From assembly GCA_009782515.1 (NCBI GenBank), contig WRIY01000008.1, forward strand, positions 30,145-94,144: a stretch of 64,000 nt of DNA. Direction: 5' to 3'. A program made the translations under genes and the position numbers. The notes under the pieces are model-generated. The model saw only the letters and a program-made list of their open reading frames with translations, was not told where the DNA came from and searched no databases. Below are positions 33,310 through 42,426 of the stretch, piece by piece (the stretch's first letter is position 1; every line of letters starts with the position of its first letter). This DNA comes from Eubacteriaceae bacterium (GTDB lineage: Bacteria > Bacillota > Clostridia > Eubacteriales > Anaerofustaceae).

Positions 33310-35196
33310 CTAGATGCTTTGCTCGCTTTCAAGCTTTTTAAGCGCTATAAGCAGCATTTGGCTGTCAGCAGGGGAGATGCCTCCTATGCGGCTGGCCCTT
33401 CCAATGCTTTCAGGCCTTTGCTTGGATAATTTCTCCCTTGCCTCAAGGCGCAGGTTGGGCACGCTGCTATAGTCAAACCCCTCCGGTATCAGCTTGCTTT
33501 CAGACTTAAGAAAGTCATCGCGCTGCTTCTTTTGCTTTTCGATGTAGTCTTCATAGCGTACCTGCAGCTGCACTTGCTGTATGGTTTTCAGATCAAGCGC
33601 AGGCCGTGACAGGTCTATTCCCTCTAAATCCGCGTATGAGATTTCGGGCCGCTTTAACAGGGAATGCAGTGTGGCAGGCCCTTTGAGCGCAGCCGAATTT
33701 GCACTGCTTAGCACTCTGTTTACTTCCTCTGAGGGCGAAACATATGATTCTTTCAGGCGCGCTTTCTCTGCCTGGATGGCTTCCTCTTTTTCAAGAAGCG
33801 CGCTGTATGCTGCCTCCGGCACAAGGCCGTGCTTATAGCCGTATGGCATAAGGCGAATGTCAGCGTTGTCCTGTCGCAAAAGCAGCCGCAGCTCAACACG
33901 GCTTGTCATTATCCTGTACGGGTCGCTTGCGCCTTTCGTAACGATATCGTCTATCATGACGCCGATATAGCCTGCCTCCCGGCCGAGCGTAAGCTGCGGC
34001 TTGCCATGTATATGCTCAGCTGCATTTATCCCTGCCACTATTCCTTGCGCCGCAGCTTCTTCGTATCCTGATGTAGCGTTTATCTGGCCTGCGCAAAACA
34101 GGCCTGATATGGCTTTTGTTTCAAGTGTCAGCTTAAGCTGCGTCGGATCTATTGCGTCGTACTCAATTGCATATGCGCTTCGCATTACCTCAATGTTTTC
34201 AAACCCCTTTATTGTTCTGAGAAATGCTTCCTGAACATCCTCAGGCAATGAAGAGCTAAGCCCTTGAAGGTACATTTCATCCGTGCCAAGCCCTTCCGGC
34301 TCAACAAAAAGCTGGTGGCGGGGCTTTTCTGCAAAACGCACGACCTTGTCTTCTATTGAAGGGCAATAGCGGGTGCCAACCCCCTGTATAAACCCTGAGA
34401 ACAAAGGGGATCTATGCAAGTTGGCGCGTATGGCCTCGTGTGTGGCTTCATTTGTATAGGCAAGGAAGCAAGGCTCGTTTTTATAGCCTATTTCCTTTGT
34501 GCTGAATGAGAATGGCGTAATAATGCGGTCGCCATACTGTGGCTCCAGCTTGGCAAAATCAATGCTTCGCTTATGGGCGCGCGCGGGTGTTCCGGTCTTG
34601 AGCCTCTGTAGCCGGATGCCATTTTTTTCAAGGCTCTCGCTTAAATATTTCGCATTGCTAAGGCCGCTGGGCCCTGAGTCATATGCTGCTTCCCCGATGA
34701 CTATGCGCGAGCGAAGATATGTCCCGCATGCTAGAATTACTGCTTTTGCCTTGTATAAGCCGCCTGTTTTCGACACGATTCCTGTAACCTTCGAGCCCTG
34801 CGTCTCGATTTCCACTATCTCAAGCTGCTTAAGGAACAGGTTCGGCTCGCTTTCCAAAACTTTTTTCATTCTCTGCGAATACGCTTTTTTGTCCGCCTGG
34901 GCGCGAAGCGAATGCACAGCAGGCCCCTTGGATGTATTGAGCATTTTTGACTGTATATACGTAGCGTCAATGTTTTTGCCCATTTCTCCGCCCAAAGCGT
35001 CTATTTCCCTTACCAGATGCCCTTTGCCTGTCCCTCCAACAGAAGGGTTGCATGGCATTAGCGCCACTGAATCCATATGAAGAGTAGCCAGCAGGACCTT
35101 GCAGCCTTTTCTTGCAGCAGCAAGAGCAGCCTCGCATCCCGCATGGCCAGCCCCTATTACAATGATGTCGTACTCTCCGGCAAAAAATCCAGCCAT
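33310..35196 (-). CDS. mnmG: tRNA uridine-34 modification enzyme MnmG
   Basis: A 628-residue FAD protein that, with MnmE, builds the carboxymethylaminomethyl group at U34 of certain tRNAs. Markers are the N-terminal Rossmann fold [81 protein letters not shown] and [18 protein letters not shown]. Length is normal. The expected rsmG gene between mnmG and noc is absent. Only 10 bases separate it from mnmE. Confidence 0.98.
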   Translation of the reverse strand: MAGFFAGEYDIIVIGAGHAGCEAALAAARKGCKVLLATLHMDSVALMPCNPSVGGTGKGHLVREIDALGGEMGKNIDATYIQSKMLNTSKGPAVHSLRAQADKKAYSQRMKKVLESEPNLFLKQLEIVEIETQGSKVTGIVSKTGGLYKAKAVILACGTYLRSRIVIGEAAYDSGPSGLSNAKYLSESLEKNGIRLQRLKTGTPARAHKRSIDFAKLEPQYGDRIITPFSFSTKEIGYKNEPCFLAYTNEATHEAIRANLHRSPLFSGFIQGVGTRYCPSIEDKVVRFAEKPRHQLFVEPEGLGTDEMYLQGLSSSLPEDVQEAFLRTIKGFENIEVMRSAYAIEYDAIDPTQLKLTLETKAISGLFCAGQINATSGYEEAAAQGIVAGINAAEHIHGKPQLTLGREAGYIGVMIDDIVTKGASDPYRIMTSRVELRLLLRQDNADIRLMPYGYKHGLVPEAAYSALLEKEEAIQAEKARLKESYVSPSEEVNRVLSSANSAALKGPATLHSLLKRPEISYADLEGIDLSRPALDLKTIQQVQLQVRYEDYIEKQKKQRDDFLKSESKLIPEGFDYSSVPNLRLEAREKLSKQRPESIGRASRIGGISPADSQMLLIALKKLESEQSI

Positions 35197-35206
35197 AATC
35201 TTTATC

Positions 35207-36568
35207 TCACTTGCCTAAACAAAATTTTTCGAAAATCGCATCTATAACATCCTCACTAGCAGTTTCGCCAGCGATTTTTCCTATTTCGCTTAAAAATCCG
35301 CTAAGGCCTATGCAAGCCAGATCCGCTTCCAGGCCTATGTCTATACAGTTAATTGCTGACTCAAGGGAGGCTTTGGCTTCCCTGAGCGCTGAAATATGCC
35401 TCTCGTTGGCTGCAAAGCCAACGGCTGCAGCTTCAGAGCATTCAGCCCTGAGCGCTATAGCCTCGCAAAGGCTGTTAATATTCTCTCCAGTAAGGGCGGA
35501 AATCTCAATAACTTCAGCATTTTTTCCATCAAAGAAAGATTTAGCCTCGCTTGATATGCCAAGGTCAGCTTTGTTTAAAAGCGCTATTGCGCTGCTGCCC
35601 CCATACTCGCCCCATACGTCTATGTCATCTTGCTCCAGCGGCTTTGAGCCATCTACGACAAAGAGAAGCAGATCCGCCTCAGCTATAGCCATCACAGCCT
35701 TGCCAACGCCTATTTTTTCAATTGGATCCTCAGATTCCCTCAATCCGGCAGTATCAAAGAAGCGGACTGCAAGGCCTCCAATATTGGCATAGCAGTCCAG
35801 CACATCCCTTGTCGTGCCTGCTATGTCTGTTACAATTGCCTTGTCTTCTGAGGCAAGGGCATTTAGGAGCATCGACTTGCCGACATTTGGCTTGCCGGCA
35901 ATGACTGCTTTGAAAGAGCTTCTCATTACTTGGCTGCGCTCAAAATCTGAAATAAGATCATCAAGGCTTAATGACAGCGAAGACAGCCTCTCAGCGAGCT
36001 CATTTGCTGAAAGCGATGTTTCTTCATACTCCGGGTATTCTATTGAAGCTTCAAGGTGGCTAAGGATTTCAAGGCCCTGCCTTGCAACGCCTGAAACAGC
36101 CTGGCCCATTTTGCCGGAAAGCTGGCTTAGGGAAGCCATTGCCATTTGCTCAGTAGCAGCGTTGATTATGTCAGAAACTGCTTCTGCCTGGGCGAGATCA
36201 ATCCTTCCGTTAAGGAATGCCCTTTTAGTAAACTCCCCGGGCTCTGCAAGCCTGGCGCCGCAGCAGATTGCCGCCTCAAGCACGCTTTTTGCGCACACGA
36301 ACCCGCCATGGCAGTTTATTTCAACTACATCCTCCCGGGTGTATGTTTTTGGCTGTTTCATTATGCTTACAAGGGCTTCATCCAGAACATCCCCATTATA
36401 GGAAATAAGGCTGTATACAATGCTGTGCGATGGCTTTGCGAAAAGATCCTTGCCTGTCAAGCGGCAGGCAATATCATACGCTCTATCCCCGCTAAGGCGC
36501 ACAATCGAAATTCCACCGAAGCCCGGCGGCGTGGAAACTGCTGCTATCGTATCAGAAAAATCGCTCAT
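35207..36568 (-). CDS. mnmE: tRNA modification GTPase MnmE
   Basis: A 453-residue GTPase partner of MnmG. The N-terminal folate-binding domain ([60 protein letters not shown]) is followed by a helical region and the G domain ([32 protein letters not shown]). It ends in the conserved FCLGK. I chose ATG 36568 (MSDFSDT), although the frame stays open to 36631. TATAAT lies six bases before this ATG, and no ribosome binding site is visible. Confidence 0.96.
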   Translation of the reverse strand: MSDFSDTIAAVSTPPGFGGISIVRLSGDRAYDIACRLTGKDLFAKPSHSIVYSLISYNGDVLDEALVSIMKQPKTYTREDVVEINCHGGFVCAKSVLEAAICCGARLAEPGEFTKRAFLNGRIDLAQAEAVSDIINAATEQMAMASLSQLSGKMGQAVSGVARQGLEILSHLEASIEYPEYEETSLSANELAERLSSLSLSLDDLISDFERSQVMRSSFKAVIAGKPNVGKSMLLNALASEDKAIVTDIAGTTRDVLDCYANIGGLAVRFFDTAGLRESEDPIEKIGVGKAVMAIAEADLLLFVVDGSKPLEQDDIDVWGEYGGSSAIALLNKADLGISSEAKSFFDGKNAEVIEISALTGENINSLCEAIALRAECSEAAAVGFAANERHISALREAKASLESAINCIDIGLEADLACIGLSGFLSEIGKIAGETASEDVIDAIFEKFCLGK

Positions 36569-36729
36569 ATCTGCATTATAGCAAAGGCAGGAAATAATGC
36601 GAACAAAACTGAAATTGTATGGTGCCAACACAGCGCGCTTGTCACGGCCAAAGCCTTGACTTACAGGCTGCTTGGCAATAAACTAATTTTAGGCGCTAGC
36701 GCCATGTTTTTAACAGGAGGTAAAAAAAG

Positions 36730-37158
36730 ATGAATTATTGGTCATTAAAAGCCCAGAAGCAAGCCTTCCTATTTCTTACAGGCATAGCCGCAGGATTGGC
36801 ATTGCCTATAATAATGGAGGCACAGCCTCTTCGCAAAGCAATAACTGCAAGCGTTGCTGCTTCGCTTAGGCTAAGGGAAAGGGCAGAGAAAGCTTTCGAA
36901 ACAATCATGGAGGAAGCTGAGAACCTCAATTCTGAGTGCGACTGCTGCTGCGATGATGATATTGTTGAAGAGATGTTTGATGAAACAGAAGATGAGATTA
37001 GCATTGATGGCGAAGCTGAAGTTGGCGAAGAAGCTGCAATTATAATTGAAGAGGAAATTGCAGACGGCGGCATTGATGAAGTAATAAACGAAGCTAGCGA
37101 TATCACAGCTAAAGCCTTTTTCGAAGACGAAGCAGACGATAGCGACGAGGAAGCCTAA
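36730..37158 (+). CDS. Small membrane-anchored acidic protein (DUF6110-like N-terminus)
   Basis: A 142-residue protein. The N-terminus has one membrane helix (AFLFLTGIAAGLALPIIM) and an amphipathic helix (ITASVAASLRLRERAEKAFE), resembling the small DUF6110/DUF1490-type membrane proteins. The rest is extremely acidic, with a cysteine cluster ECDCCCDDD near residue 72. Metal or cation binding is possible but is inference. AGGAGGT lies nine bases before the ATG. The gene is divergent from mnmE and has its own terminator. Confidence 0.65.
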   Translation: MNYWSLKAQKQAFLFLTGIAAGLALPIIMEAQPLRKAITASVAASLRLRERAEKAFETIMEEAENLNSECDCCCDDDIVEEMFDETEDEISIDGEAEVGEEAAIIIEEEIADGGIDEVINEASDITAKAFFEDEADDSDEEA

Positions 37159-37187
37159 GCTACATAGCTTTAGGCAGGCTTGCCTGC

Positions 37188-37223
37188 AAAAAAGCGCTTA
37201 ATAATGCGCTTTTTTGTTTTTTT
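37188..37223. terminator. Bidirectional intrinsic terminator
   Basis: AAAAAAGCGC (37188-37197) and GCGCTTTTTT (37206-37215) pair perfectly and are followed by further T's. A second hairpin, GCCTAAGCTA/TAGCTTTAGGC, lies directly after the stop codon at 37153-37174. Confidence 0.85.
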
Positions 37224-37461
37224 AGCATCTATCCCACTGTGCTGATCTATGGCCTCTTTCATGTATACAGTGCCAATAAGCATGTCATATCTACATAGAA
37301 TTTCAATTGTAAACTCTGCCTCTACGAGGATTCGCCTCAACATCTGAGGGGAATCACGCTGCGATGCCTGGCAGCGATAGCGCTGTTGCTGCGGCCCTCG
37401 CTGCCAGGGCGCTGAAATGCCGCGAGAGGCATATATGCAGCAAATGATACAGCTCTCTAGC
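37224..37461. other. Interval with a strong inverted repeat
   Basis: CCTGGCAGCGA (37367-37377) and TCGCTGCCAGG (37398-37408) form a perfect 11-bp stem with a 20-base loop and no T-run. A minus-strand frame covers the interval but is not convincing as a gene. Confidence 0.4.
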
Positions 37462-37489
37462 TTGACATTTTCCATCTTTATGCTACAAT
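37462..37489 (+). promoter_or_regulatory. Promoter of the transporter/DUF364 operon
   Basis: TTGACA (37462-37467), 16 bases, TACAAT (37484-37489). It places the transcription start near 37496, just before the riboswitch-like leader. Confidence 0.75.
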
Positions 37490-37499
37490 TCTCATAATG

Positions 37500-37672
37500 A
37501 TCTATAGTATTTCGAGCCTTTTCTTTCTAAGGGGAAACCTACGAATAAAAGGCCATTGGGTGTTAGCGGAAACGCTTGCGCCTCCCGCGTTTGGAAAGAA
37601 ATGCTTATATATGATATAAATTCAGCACTTTCATATGCATGCTTTCAAAGCGGGATTAATCGCCCGTTTTTT
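37500..37672 (+). ncRNA. Moco/Tuco-riboswitch-like leader with terminator (copy 1)
   Basis: Core blocks: CGA (37513-37515), a hairpin opening GCCTTTT and closing AAAAGGC, CATT, GGGTG (37558-37562), a GAAA-tetraloop hairpin AGCG-GAAA-CGCT, GCGCCTCCC (37578-37586) and TGGAAAG (37592-37598). A closing helix GTATTTC/GAAATGC can form around it. A short stem (CGGG 37651-37654, CCCG 37663-37666) with six T's follows before the first gene. The same blocks in the same order and spacing precede tupA at 55500-55630. The resemblance to the molybdenum/tungsten-cofactor RNA class is from memory, while the match between the two copies is seen directly. Confidence 0.7.
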
Positions 37673-37711
37673 ATTTGCTTCATAAATAAATAGAATACTG
37701 AGGTTTTGCCT

Positions 37712-38653
37712 ATGAAAAAAACTGCTCTCTGGCTTGCTCTTATAACTGCATTTTTTGTTGGCGCATGCACCGGCTCAAAACCGAAAGAGGGGCAGCCTGC
37801 TTATATTGAAAGGGAAGCTCTCTATATTTATATCGATGGAGTGCCCTCCAGGGAAGGCGGCTATAAATACTCTGACATTAGCTCTAAAATGAAAATGATA
37901 AATATCGCAGGCACAGATTACTATGCAGCCACTGTAGAAGGAATTCTCGGCAAGGCTTACAAAGGCATAAAGGGCGCTTTTCTTGAGTCGCTTGATGGCC
38001 AGGCTGCATATACAAGCGATGCCGGCAAGCTGATCATAGCCGCGTTTGCAGTTGAGGATGGCGAATATATTCCAGTTGGGCTAAATGGCGCTATGTCTTA
38101 CGCAGGGGTAATAGAAGGCGGTGGCAGCGCAGACGGCGTTTCGAAAGTATATCTGCTGACAAAGGAAACAGGCTTTGATGTTGAAATCCAAAGAGACGGA
38201 GTTAAAATCGGCAGCCTCTCGCTCGAAGAGTTCATGAAAGCAACGCCAGTAGGCGACGAAACAGTGCCTACAGCGATGTATGATGGCTCTTTTTTGTACA
38301 ACAGCGGCTCAGCAACTTATGAAGGCCGCTTTTTAGGAATAAGCTTTGATATAATGCATGCCAAGCTTGAGAGCCTTGGCATGCACGTTTCGGCCGAGGG
38401 GACTGTTGAAGCTGAATTTTACGGGACGAATGGAACGGGCAATGTTGGCAAAAATTTCGAATATTCAGCCAATAAAGACGATCCCAAATACTATGGGTCG
38501 ACAAGCTTTTTTTGCATGTTTGACGGCATGGCATACAATAGCATAACTACTGATATCCCAATCGGGTTGAGCGCTTTCATTAACGGCACAGGCAGCCGTT
38601 GGGTAACATACAGCCTTCAAGCGATAAATTTTGTTACTGAAACAGAAGAGTGA
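37712..38653 (+). CDS. Predicted lipoprotein of the metal-uptake operon
   Basis: A 313-residue protein with a lipoprotein signal (MKKTALWLALITAFFV, lipobox VGAC). I chose ATG 37712, because GAGG lies eight bases upstream. The mature protein is rich in Gly, Tyr and Asp and appears beta-rich (for example GGYKYSDIS, AMYDGSFLYNSGSATYEGRFLG, FYGTNGTGNVG). No family is recognised. As the first gene behind the riboswitch-like leader and ahead of a transporter, it may capture or hand over the transported ligand at the cell surface. Confidence 0.75.
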   Translation: MKKTALWLALITAFFVGACTGSKPKEGQPAYIEREALYIYIDGVPSREGGYKYSDISSKMKMINIAGTDYYAATVEGILGKAYKGIKGAFLESLDGQAAYTSDAGKLIIAAFAVEDGEYIPVGLNGAMSYAGVIEGGGSADGVSKVYLLTKETGFDVEIQRDGVKIGSLSLEEFMKATPVGDETVPTAMYDGSFLYNSGSATYEGRFLGISFDIMHAKLESLGMHVSAEGTVEAEFYGTNGTGNVGKNFEYSANKDDPKYYGSTSFFCMFDGMAYNSITTDIPIGLSAFINGTGSRWVTYSLQAINFVTETEE

Positions 38654-38658
38654 TACAT

Positions 38659-39804
38659 ATGAATTTGAGAAAAACAACTGCATTTGCTCTTGCACTTATG
38701 AGCTTGGCGCTTTACTGCTCATGCGCGGTTAGTGCGCCTACAGCCGGCAGCACGATTGAAATTGAAGATCTTATTGGCAGGGCAGTAACAGTGCCCATCG
38801 ATCCCCAGCGAATTGCCGCTATAACAGGCCCTTCATATGAGATGGCCTATATGCTTGGGGCAAGCAGCAGGATTGCTATGGTGAAAAGCGGCCATACAAC
38901 AAACTATCCGTTAGCCCTGCTGACAAACCCCAGCCTTGCTGATTGCTATGGCGTTGCTGCCAACCCCAGCTCAACAGTAAATATCGAAGAATACCTTAGC
39001 TGCGGCATAGACCTGGTTATTTATTATGACAACAGCAATGAGCTTAAAAAGTTTGGCTCAGTAGGCATTCCTGCTGTTGTGCTTACTCTTAATACCGGCC
39101 TTTTTGACACACTGGACGCTGTTGTCTCCCAGTCTCTAAGCGAATACATACAAAATTCTACCGCTGCGGTGGAAAAGCTAGCCAGCATACTGGGCGGCGA
39201 CGCAATCGATAAGTGCGATAAATGGAAAGCTTATGTCGCTGAAAAAACTGCAATGCTGTACGATCGCACATCATCTATGCCGCAAAGCCAGCGAAAGAGC
39301 GTATATTGGGGCAATACCTGGGGGGAAAATGTGCTGGCGACATACCCTCTCACAAACAGGTATTACGAAATCTGGCTTTGCGGCGGCAACCTGCTGGGAC
39401 CTACAATTGGCAACGGGAATTTTCCCGAAGTGACTTCCGAGCAGCTATTTGCCTGGGATCCTGAAATAATTCTGGTTGACAACCACGGAAACTATCCTGA
39501 GCTGGTAATTCGCGATATGTACAGGGAGGGTTCCCGCTGGGAAAGCTTAAGCGCTGTAAAAGCCCAACAGCTCCATAGAATTCCCGCAGGCATATTTTTC
39601 CTGGACAAAGGCACAACGACTACTCTCATGCTGTTATGGCTTGCCACAATAGTTCAGCCGGAACTGTTTGCTGACATCAATATTATTGAGGAGATTCAGT
39701 ACTATTACAGCGAATTCTATGGATTTGAACTGAGCAGCGAGCAAGCAAGCCGTGTTGTTGAAGGGTGGTACGAAAGAATTGGCGATGAGCCTGATTATGA
39801 TTAG
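38659..39804 (+). CDS. FecB/TroA-fold substrate-binding lipoprotein
   Basis: A 381-residue binding protein of the iron-siderophore/cobalamin class. The signal ends in a lipobox-like YCSC. The fold markers are IEDLIGRAVTVPIDPQRIAAITGPSYEMAYMLG, IEEYLSCGIDLVIYY, and a C-terminal EQLFAWDPEIILVDNHGN. Its operon position under a Moco/Tuco-like leader suggests molybdate, tungstate or a chelate of them rather than iron. The H. influenzae MolBCA system is a known FecCD-type molybdate/tungstate importer. The ATG is preferred to the GTG at 38650, which overlaps the previous stop. Confidence 0.85.
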   Translation: MNLRKTTAFALALMSLALYCSCAVSAPTAGSTIEIEDLIGRAVTVPIDPQRIAAITGPSYEMAYMLGASSRIAMVKSGHTTNYPLALLTNPSLADCYGVAANPSSTVNIEEYLSCGIDLVIYYDNSNELKKFGSVGIPAVVLTLNTGLFDTLDAVVSQSLSEYIQNSTAAVEKLASILGGDAIDKCDKWKAYVAEKTAMLYDRTSSMPQSQRKSVYWGNTWGENVLATYPLTNRYYEIWLCGGNLLGPTIGNGNFPEVTSEQLFAWDPEIILVDNHGNYPELVIRDMYREGSRWESLSAVKAQQLHRIPAGIFFLDKGTTTTLMLLWLATIVQPELFADINIIEEIQYYYSEFYGFELSSEQASRVVEGWYERIGDEPDYD

Positions 39805-40846
39805 CGCACAAGAAAGCAGTAAATTTGAAGAAAAGAAACCAGCGCCAGGGCTGTGGGCGCTTATGGCAGCGTTTCCCGCATGCCTGTTTGTTGCGTCCCT
39901 GTTTCTTGGCCGCTATTATGTGCCTGCCAGGCATGTAATCGGCATCTTGGGCAAACACATCCTGGGGCTTCGCGTACAGCAGGATTGGCCCGTGAGTGCC
40001 GAAACTGTAATAATCAACGTTCGTTTGCCGCGAATAGCAATGGCAGTGCTTGTCGGCGCGGGGCTGTCCGCTTCAGGCGCTTCATTTCAGGGGATGTTTC
40101 AAAACCCTCTTGTCAGCCCATTTGTTTTGGGTGTCTCAGCCGGGGCAAGCTTTGGCGCTGCCTTGGGGCTTGTTTTGTCTCTGCCAGCTATTGGCATTCA
40201 GGCGATGTCATTTGCTTTTGGCTTGGCGGCTGTTGCTATCACATATTCTTTGGCGCACACCTTCAAGACAACCCCAATCCTCATGCTGGTGCTTGCCGGC
40301 ATGGTTGTATCTGCCTTTTTTCAAGCTATGCTGTCTTTTATGAAATTCGTAGCGGACAGTGACGAAAAGCTTCCGGCGATTACTTTCTGGCTGATGGGGA
40401 GCCTTGGAAGCGTTGTCCCTGCTGATTTAGCATTGGCAGTTGTGCCGATTGCAGCGTCTCTGGCTGTTTTGTACCTGATTCGCTGGAAGCTTAATGTTTT
40501 GTCCATGGGCGACAATGAAGCGCGCTCGCTTGGCATAAACACAGAATTAGTTAAAGCTGCCGTGATTTTCTGCGCGACAATTATAACTTCAACATCAGTT
40601 GCATTCTGCGGAATAATCGGGTGGGTTGGGCAGGTTATACCGCATTTTTGCCGCATGATCGTAGGCCCGGACCATAAATACCTTATACCGGCATCAATGC
40701 TGCTTGGCGCCGGCTACCTTATTGCCATTGACAACATGTGCCGGCTGGCAACTGCAGCAGAAATCCCCTTGGGCATACTTACTGCGGTAATTGGCGCACC
40801 GGTGTTTTCGTATTTATTGCGCAAGTCAAAAGGGGGATGGCTGTAG
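39785..40846 (+). CDS. FecCD/BtuC-type ABC permease
   Basis: A permease of about 353 residues with about ten helices. Family landmarks are RLPRIAMAVLVGAGLSASGASFQGMFQNPLVSPFVLGVSAGASFGAAL, LVLAGMVVSAFFQA, and the ATPase-contact region GWVGQVIPHFCRMIVGPDHKYLIPASMLLGAG. The start (ATG 39785 or 39797) overlaps the binding-protein gene. It forms a type II importer with its neighbours. Unlike ModB/TupB, this fold usually moves chelates, cobalamin or haem, but MolB-type members carry oxyanions. Confidence 0.93.
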   Translation: MSLIMISAQESSKFEEKKPAPGLWALMAAFPACLFVASLFLGRYYVPARHVIGILGKHILGLRVQQDWPVSAETVIINVRLPRIAMAVLVGAGLSASGASFQGMFQNPLVSPFVLGVSAGASFGAALGLVLSLPAIGIQAMSFAFGLAAVAITYSLAHTFKTTPILMLVLAGMVVSAFFQAMLSFMKFVADSDEKLPAITFWLMGSLGSVVPADLALAVVPIAASLAVLYLIRWKLNVLSMGDNEARSLGINTELVKAAVIFCATIITSTSVAFCGIIGWVGQVIPHFCRMIVGPDHKYLIPASMLLGAGYLIAIDNMCRLATAAEIPLGILTAVIGAPVFSYLLRKSKGGWL

Positions 40847-41638
40847 ATGGGTATTGCAATATCAGTCAGGAATGCAAGCTTCAGCTATGTGAAAGGAACC
40901 AGCGTATGGGAGAATATAAGCCTGGATGTTTATGAAGGTGACTGTTTATGCCTGCTTGGCTCGAATGGAAGCGGCAAAACAACGCTCTTTAACTGTATGT
41001 GCGGCAACCTTGCGCTGACTTCCGGCGAGATAATAGTTAATGGCAAAAATATTCGAGATTATCGGGCGCAGGAGCTCGCATTGGCGCTTGGCGCAGTATT
41101 TCAGGAGCATAGCGCGCCGTTTCCCTATTCGTCTCTGGAGGTGGTAAGAATGGGGCGCGCGCCGCATCTTGGGTTTCTTGAAATGCCTTCCCCCAGAGAT
41201 ACGGAAATAGCGTATCAGGCTATGTCCGAGCTGGGTATTGAATATCTTGCCAATGAGAGCTATACAAAGATCTCAGGAGGCGAGCGCCAGCTGGTTCTCA
41301 TTGCGCGCGCTCTCTGCCAAGGGGCCAAGACGATTCTCTTCGATGAGCCTACATCCCATCTCGATCTCAAGAACCAGGCAAGTGTCCTAAGCGCAATCAA
41401 AGCTCTTTCGCTTAAGGGAATGACTATTCTCTTTGTCAGCCACTCGCCTGAGCAGGCTTTTAAAGTTGGCACAAAAGCTGTTGTTTTGGGTGGCGGAGGC
41501 ATTTTGGCGCAAGGCAGAGTTGATGAAGCAATTACTGAGGCGAGCCTAAGCGCTGCATACGGAATTGAAATGAAAATGTATGAAGGCGGAAAAGACGGCG
41601 AAATGCGCCGATTTTTTGATACAAACGCCATTATTTAG
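40847..41638 (+). CDS. FecE-type ABC ATPase
   Basis: A 263-residue ATPase with Walker A LGSNGSGKTTL, Q-loop VFQEH, signature ISGGERQLVLIARAL, Walker B TILFDEPTSHLDL and switch region FVSHSPEQAF. It starts immediately at the permease stop. It energises uptake by the preceding permease and binding protein. Confidence 0.95.
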   Translation: MGIAISVRNASFSYVKGTSVWENISLDVYEGDCLCLLGSNGSGKTTLFNCMCGNLALTSGEIIVNGKNIRDYRAQELALALGAVFQEHSAPFPYSSLEVVRMGRAPHLGFLEMPSPRDTEIAYQAMSELGIEYLANESYTKISGGERQLVLIARALCQGAKTILFDEPTSHLDLKNQASVLSAIKALSLKGMTILFVSHSPEQAFKVGTKAVVLGGGGILAQGRVDEAITEASLSAAYGIEMKMYEGGKDGEMRRFFDTNAII

Positions 41639-41650
41639 GAGGTGTAAAAA

Positions 41651-42403
41651 ATGAAAACCCACAGAAAGTATGCGTTAATGCTTGCAGTGCTGCTTACACT
41701 AACAGCATCGTGCAGCCCGGCAGCGAGTACATCTACAAATGAAAACAAGGAAGGCGAGCAAACTGCAGCGCCCACATACAAAGATACGATGCTGCCATTT
41801 GAGCAGCTTATAGCCTCAAACCGAATCATCATCTTGCAGAACGCCATAAACTATTCCCGCCCGGGCTTTTACGATTCCGATACAAAGCCTCAAGCTGAAA
41901 ATATCGAGCTTCACGGCGAAGAAATCGCTGCATACCCGATGGGATATGCACTTGCTTTTCTTCACAGCGAATTAACCGGAGCCGTATCAGTTTTCAACGT
42001 AAATGGCGAATCAGTTGAAATTGGCTCAGAAGACTTTGCAGGCATGTATGCAATTGTTGAATTCGAATCAAGCAGCCCGCCTATGCTTTACAACCCCGAA
42101 ACCGGCACTTCAGCTGTTGATTTCTCATATGCCATAACAAGCAATGGCGAGGCTATATACTCTGTTGCAAGCAATTCAATACACAGCGCATCAGGCCTTA
42201 TTTCTCTGATAGGATGGGATACAGGCAAAACATACCGCTATGTTGCAACGGACAAGTTCTATATACCGGTTGGCCCTGAAGACAATGAGGCTGGCGAGAT
42301 TCGGGGTACGCTTTCCGGAGCAATCAATGCCTCATTCCCAAATTTGGCCATAGCCAGCGGCAAGATCAATGATGTTATTTATATTGAAGAAGCAATTGAA
42401 TAG
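41651..42403 (+). CDS. Second predicted lipoprotein of the metal-uptake operon
   Basis: A 250-residue lipoprotein (signal YALMLAVLLTLT, lipobox TASC) with a low-complexity Ser/Thr/Glu linker. The mature part (SRPGFYDSDTKPQAENIELHGEE, then a beta-rich region) matches no family that I recognise. TAGGAGGTG lies before the ATG, 12 bases after the ATPase stop. It may be a surface accessory of the transporter. Confidence 0.75.
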   Translation: MKTHRKYALMLAVLLTLTASCSPAASTSTNENKEGEQTAAPTYKDTMLPFEQLIASNRIIILQNAINYSRPGFYDSDTKPQAENIELHGEEIAAYPMGYALAFLHSELTGAVSVFNVNGESVEIGSEDFAGMYAIVEFESSSPPMLYNPETGTSAVDFSYAITSNGEAIYSVASNSIHSASGLISLIGWDTGKTYRYVATDKFYIPVGPEDNEAGEIRGTLSGAINASFPNLAIASGKINDVIYIEEAIE

Positions 42404-42426
42404 CGACTAAAAGGAGCAGCAATCTT

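Noticed and set aside
37170..37475. Minus-strand 101-codon frame between the acidic protein and the metal operon
   Set aside because: It runs through a terminator and an 11-bp inverted repeat, and the translation has no recognisable features.
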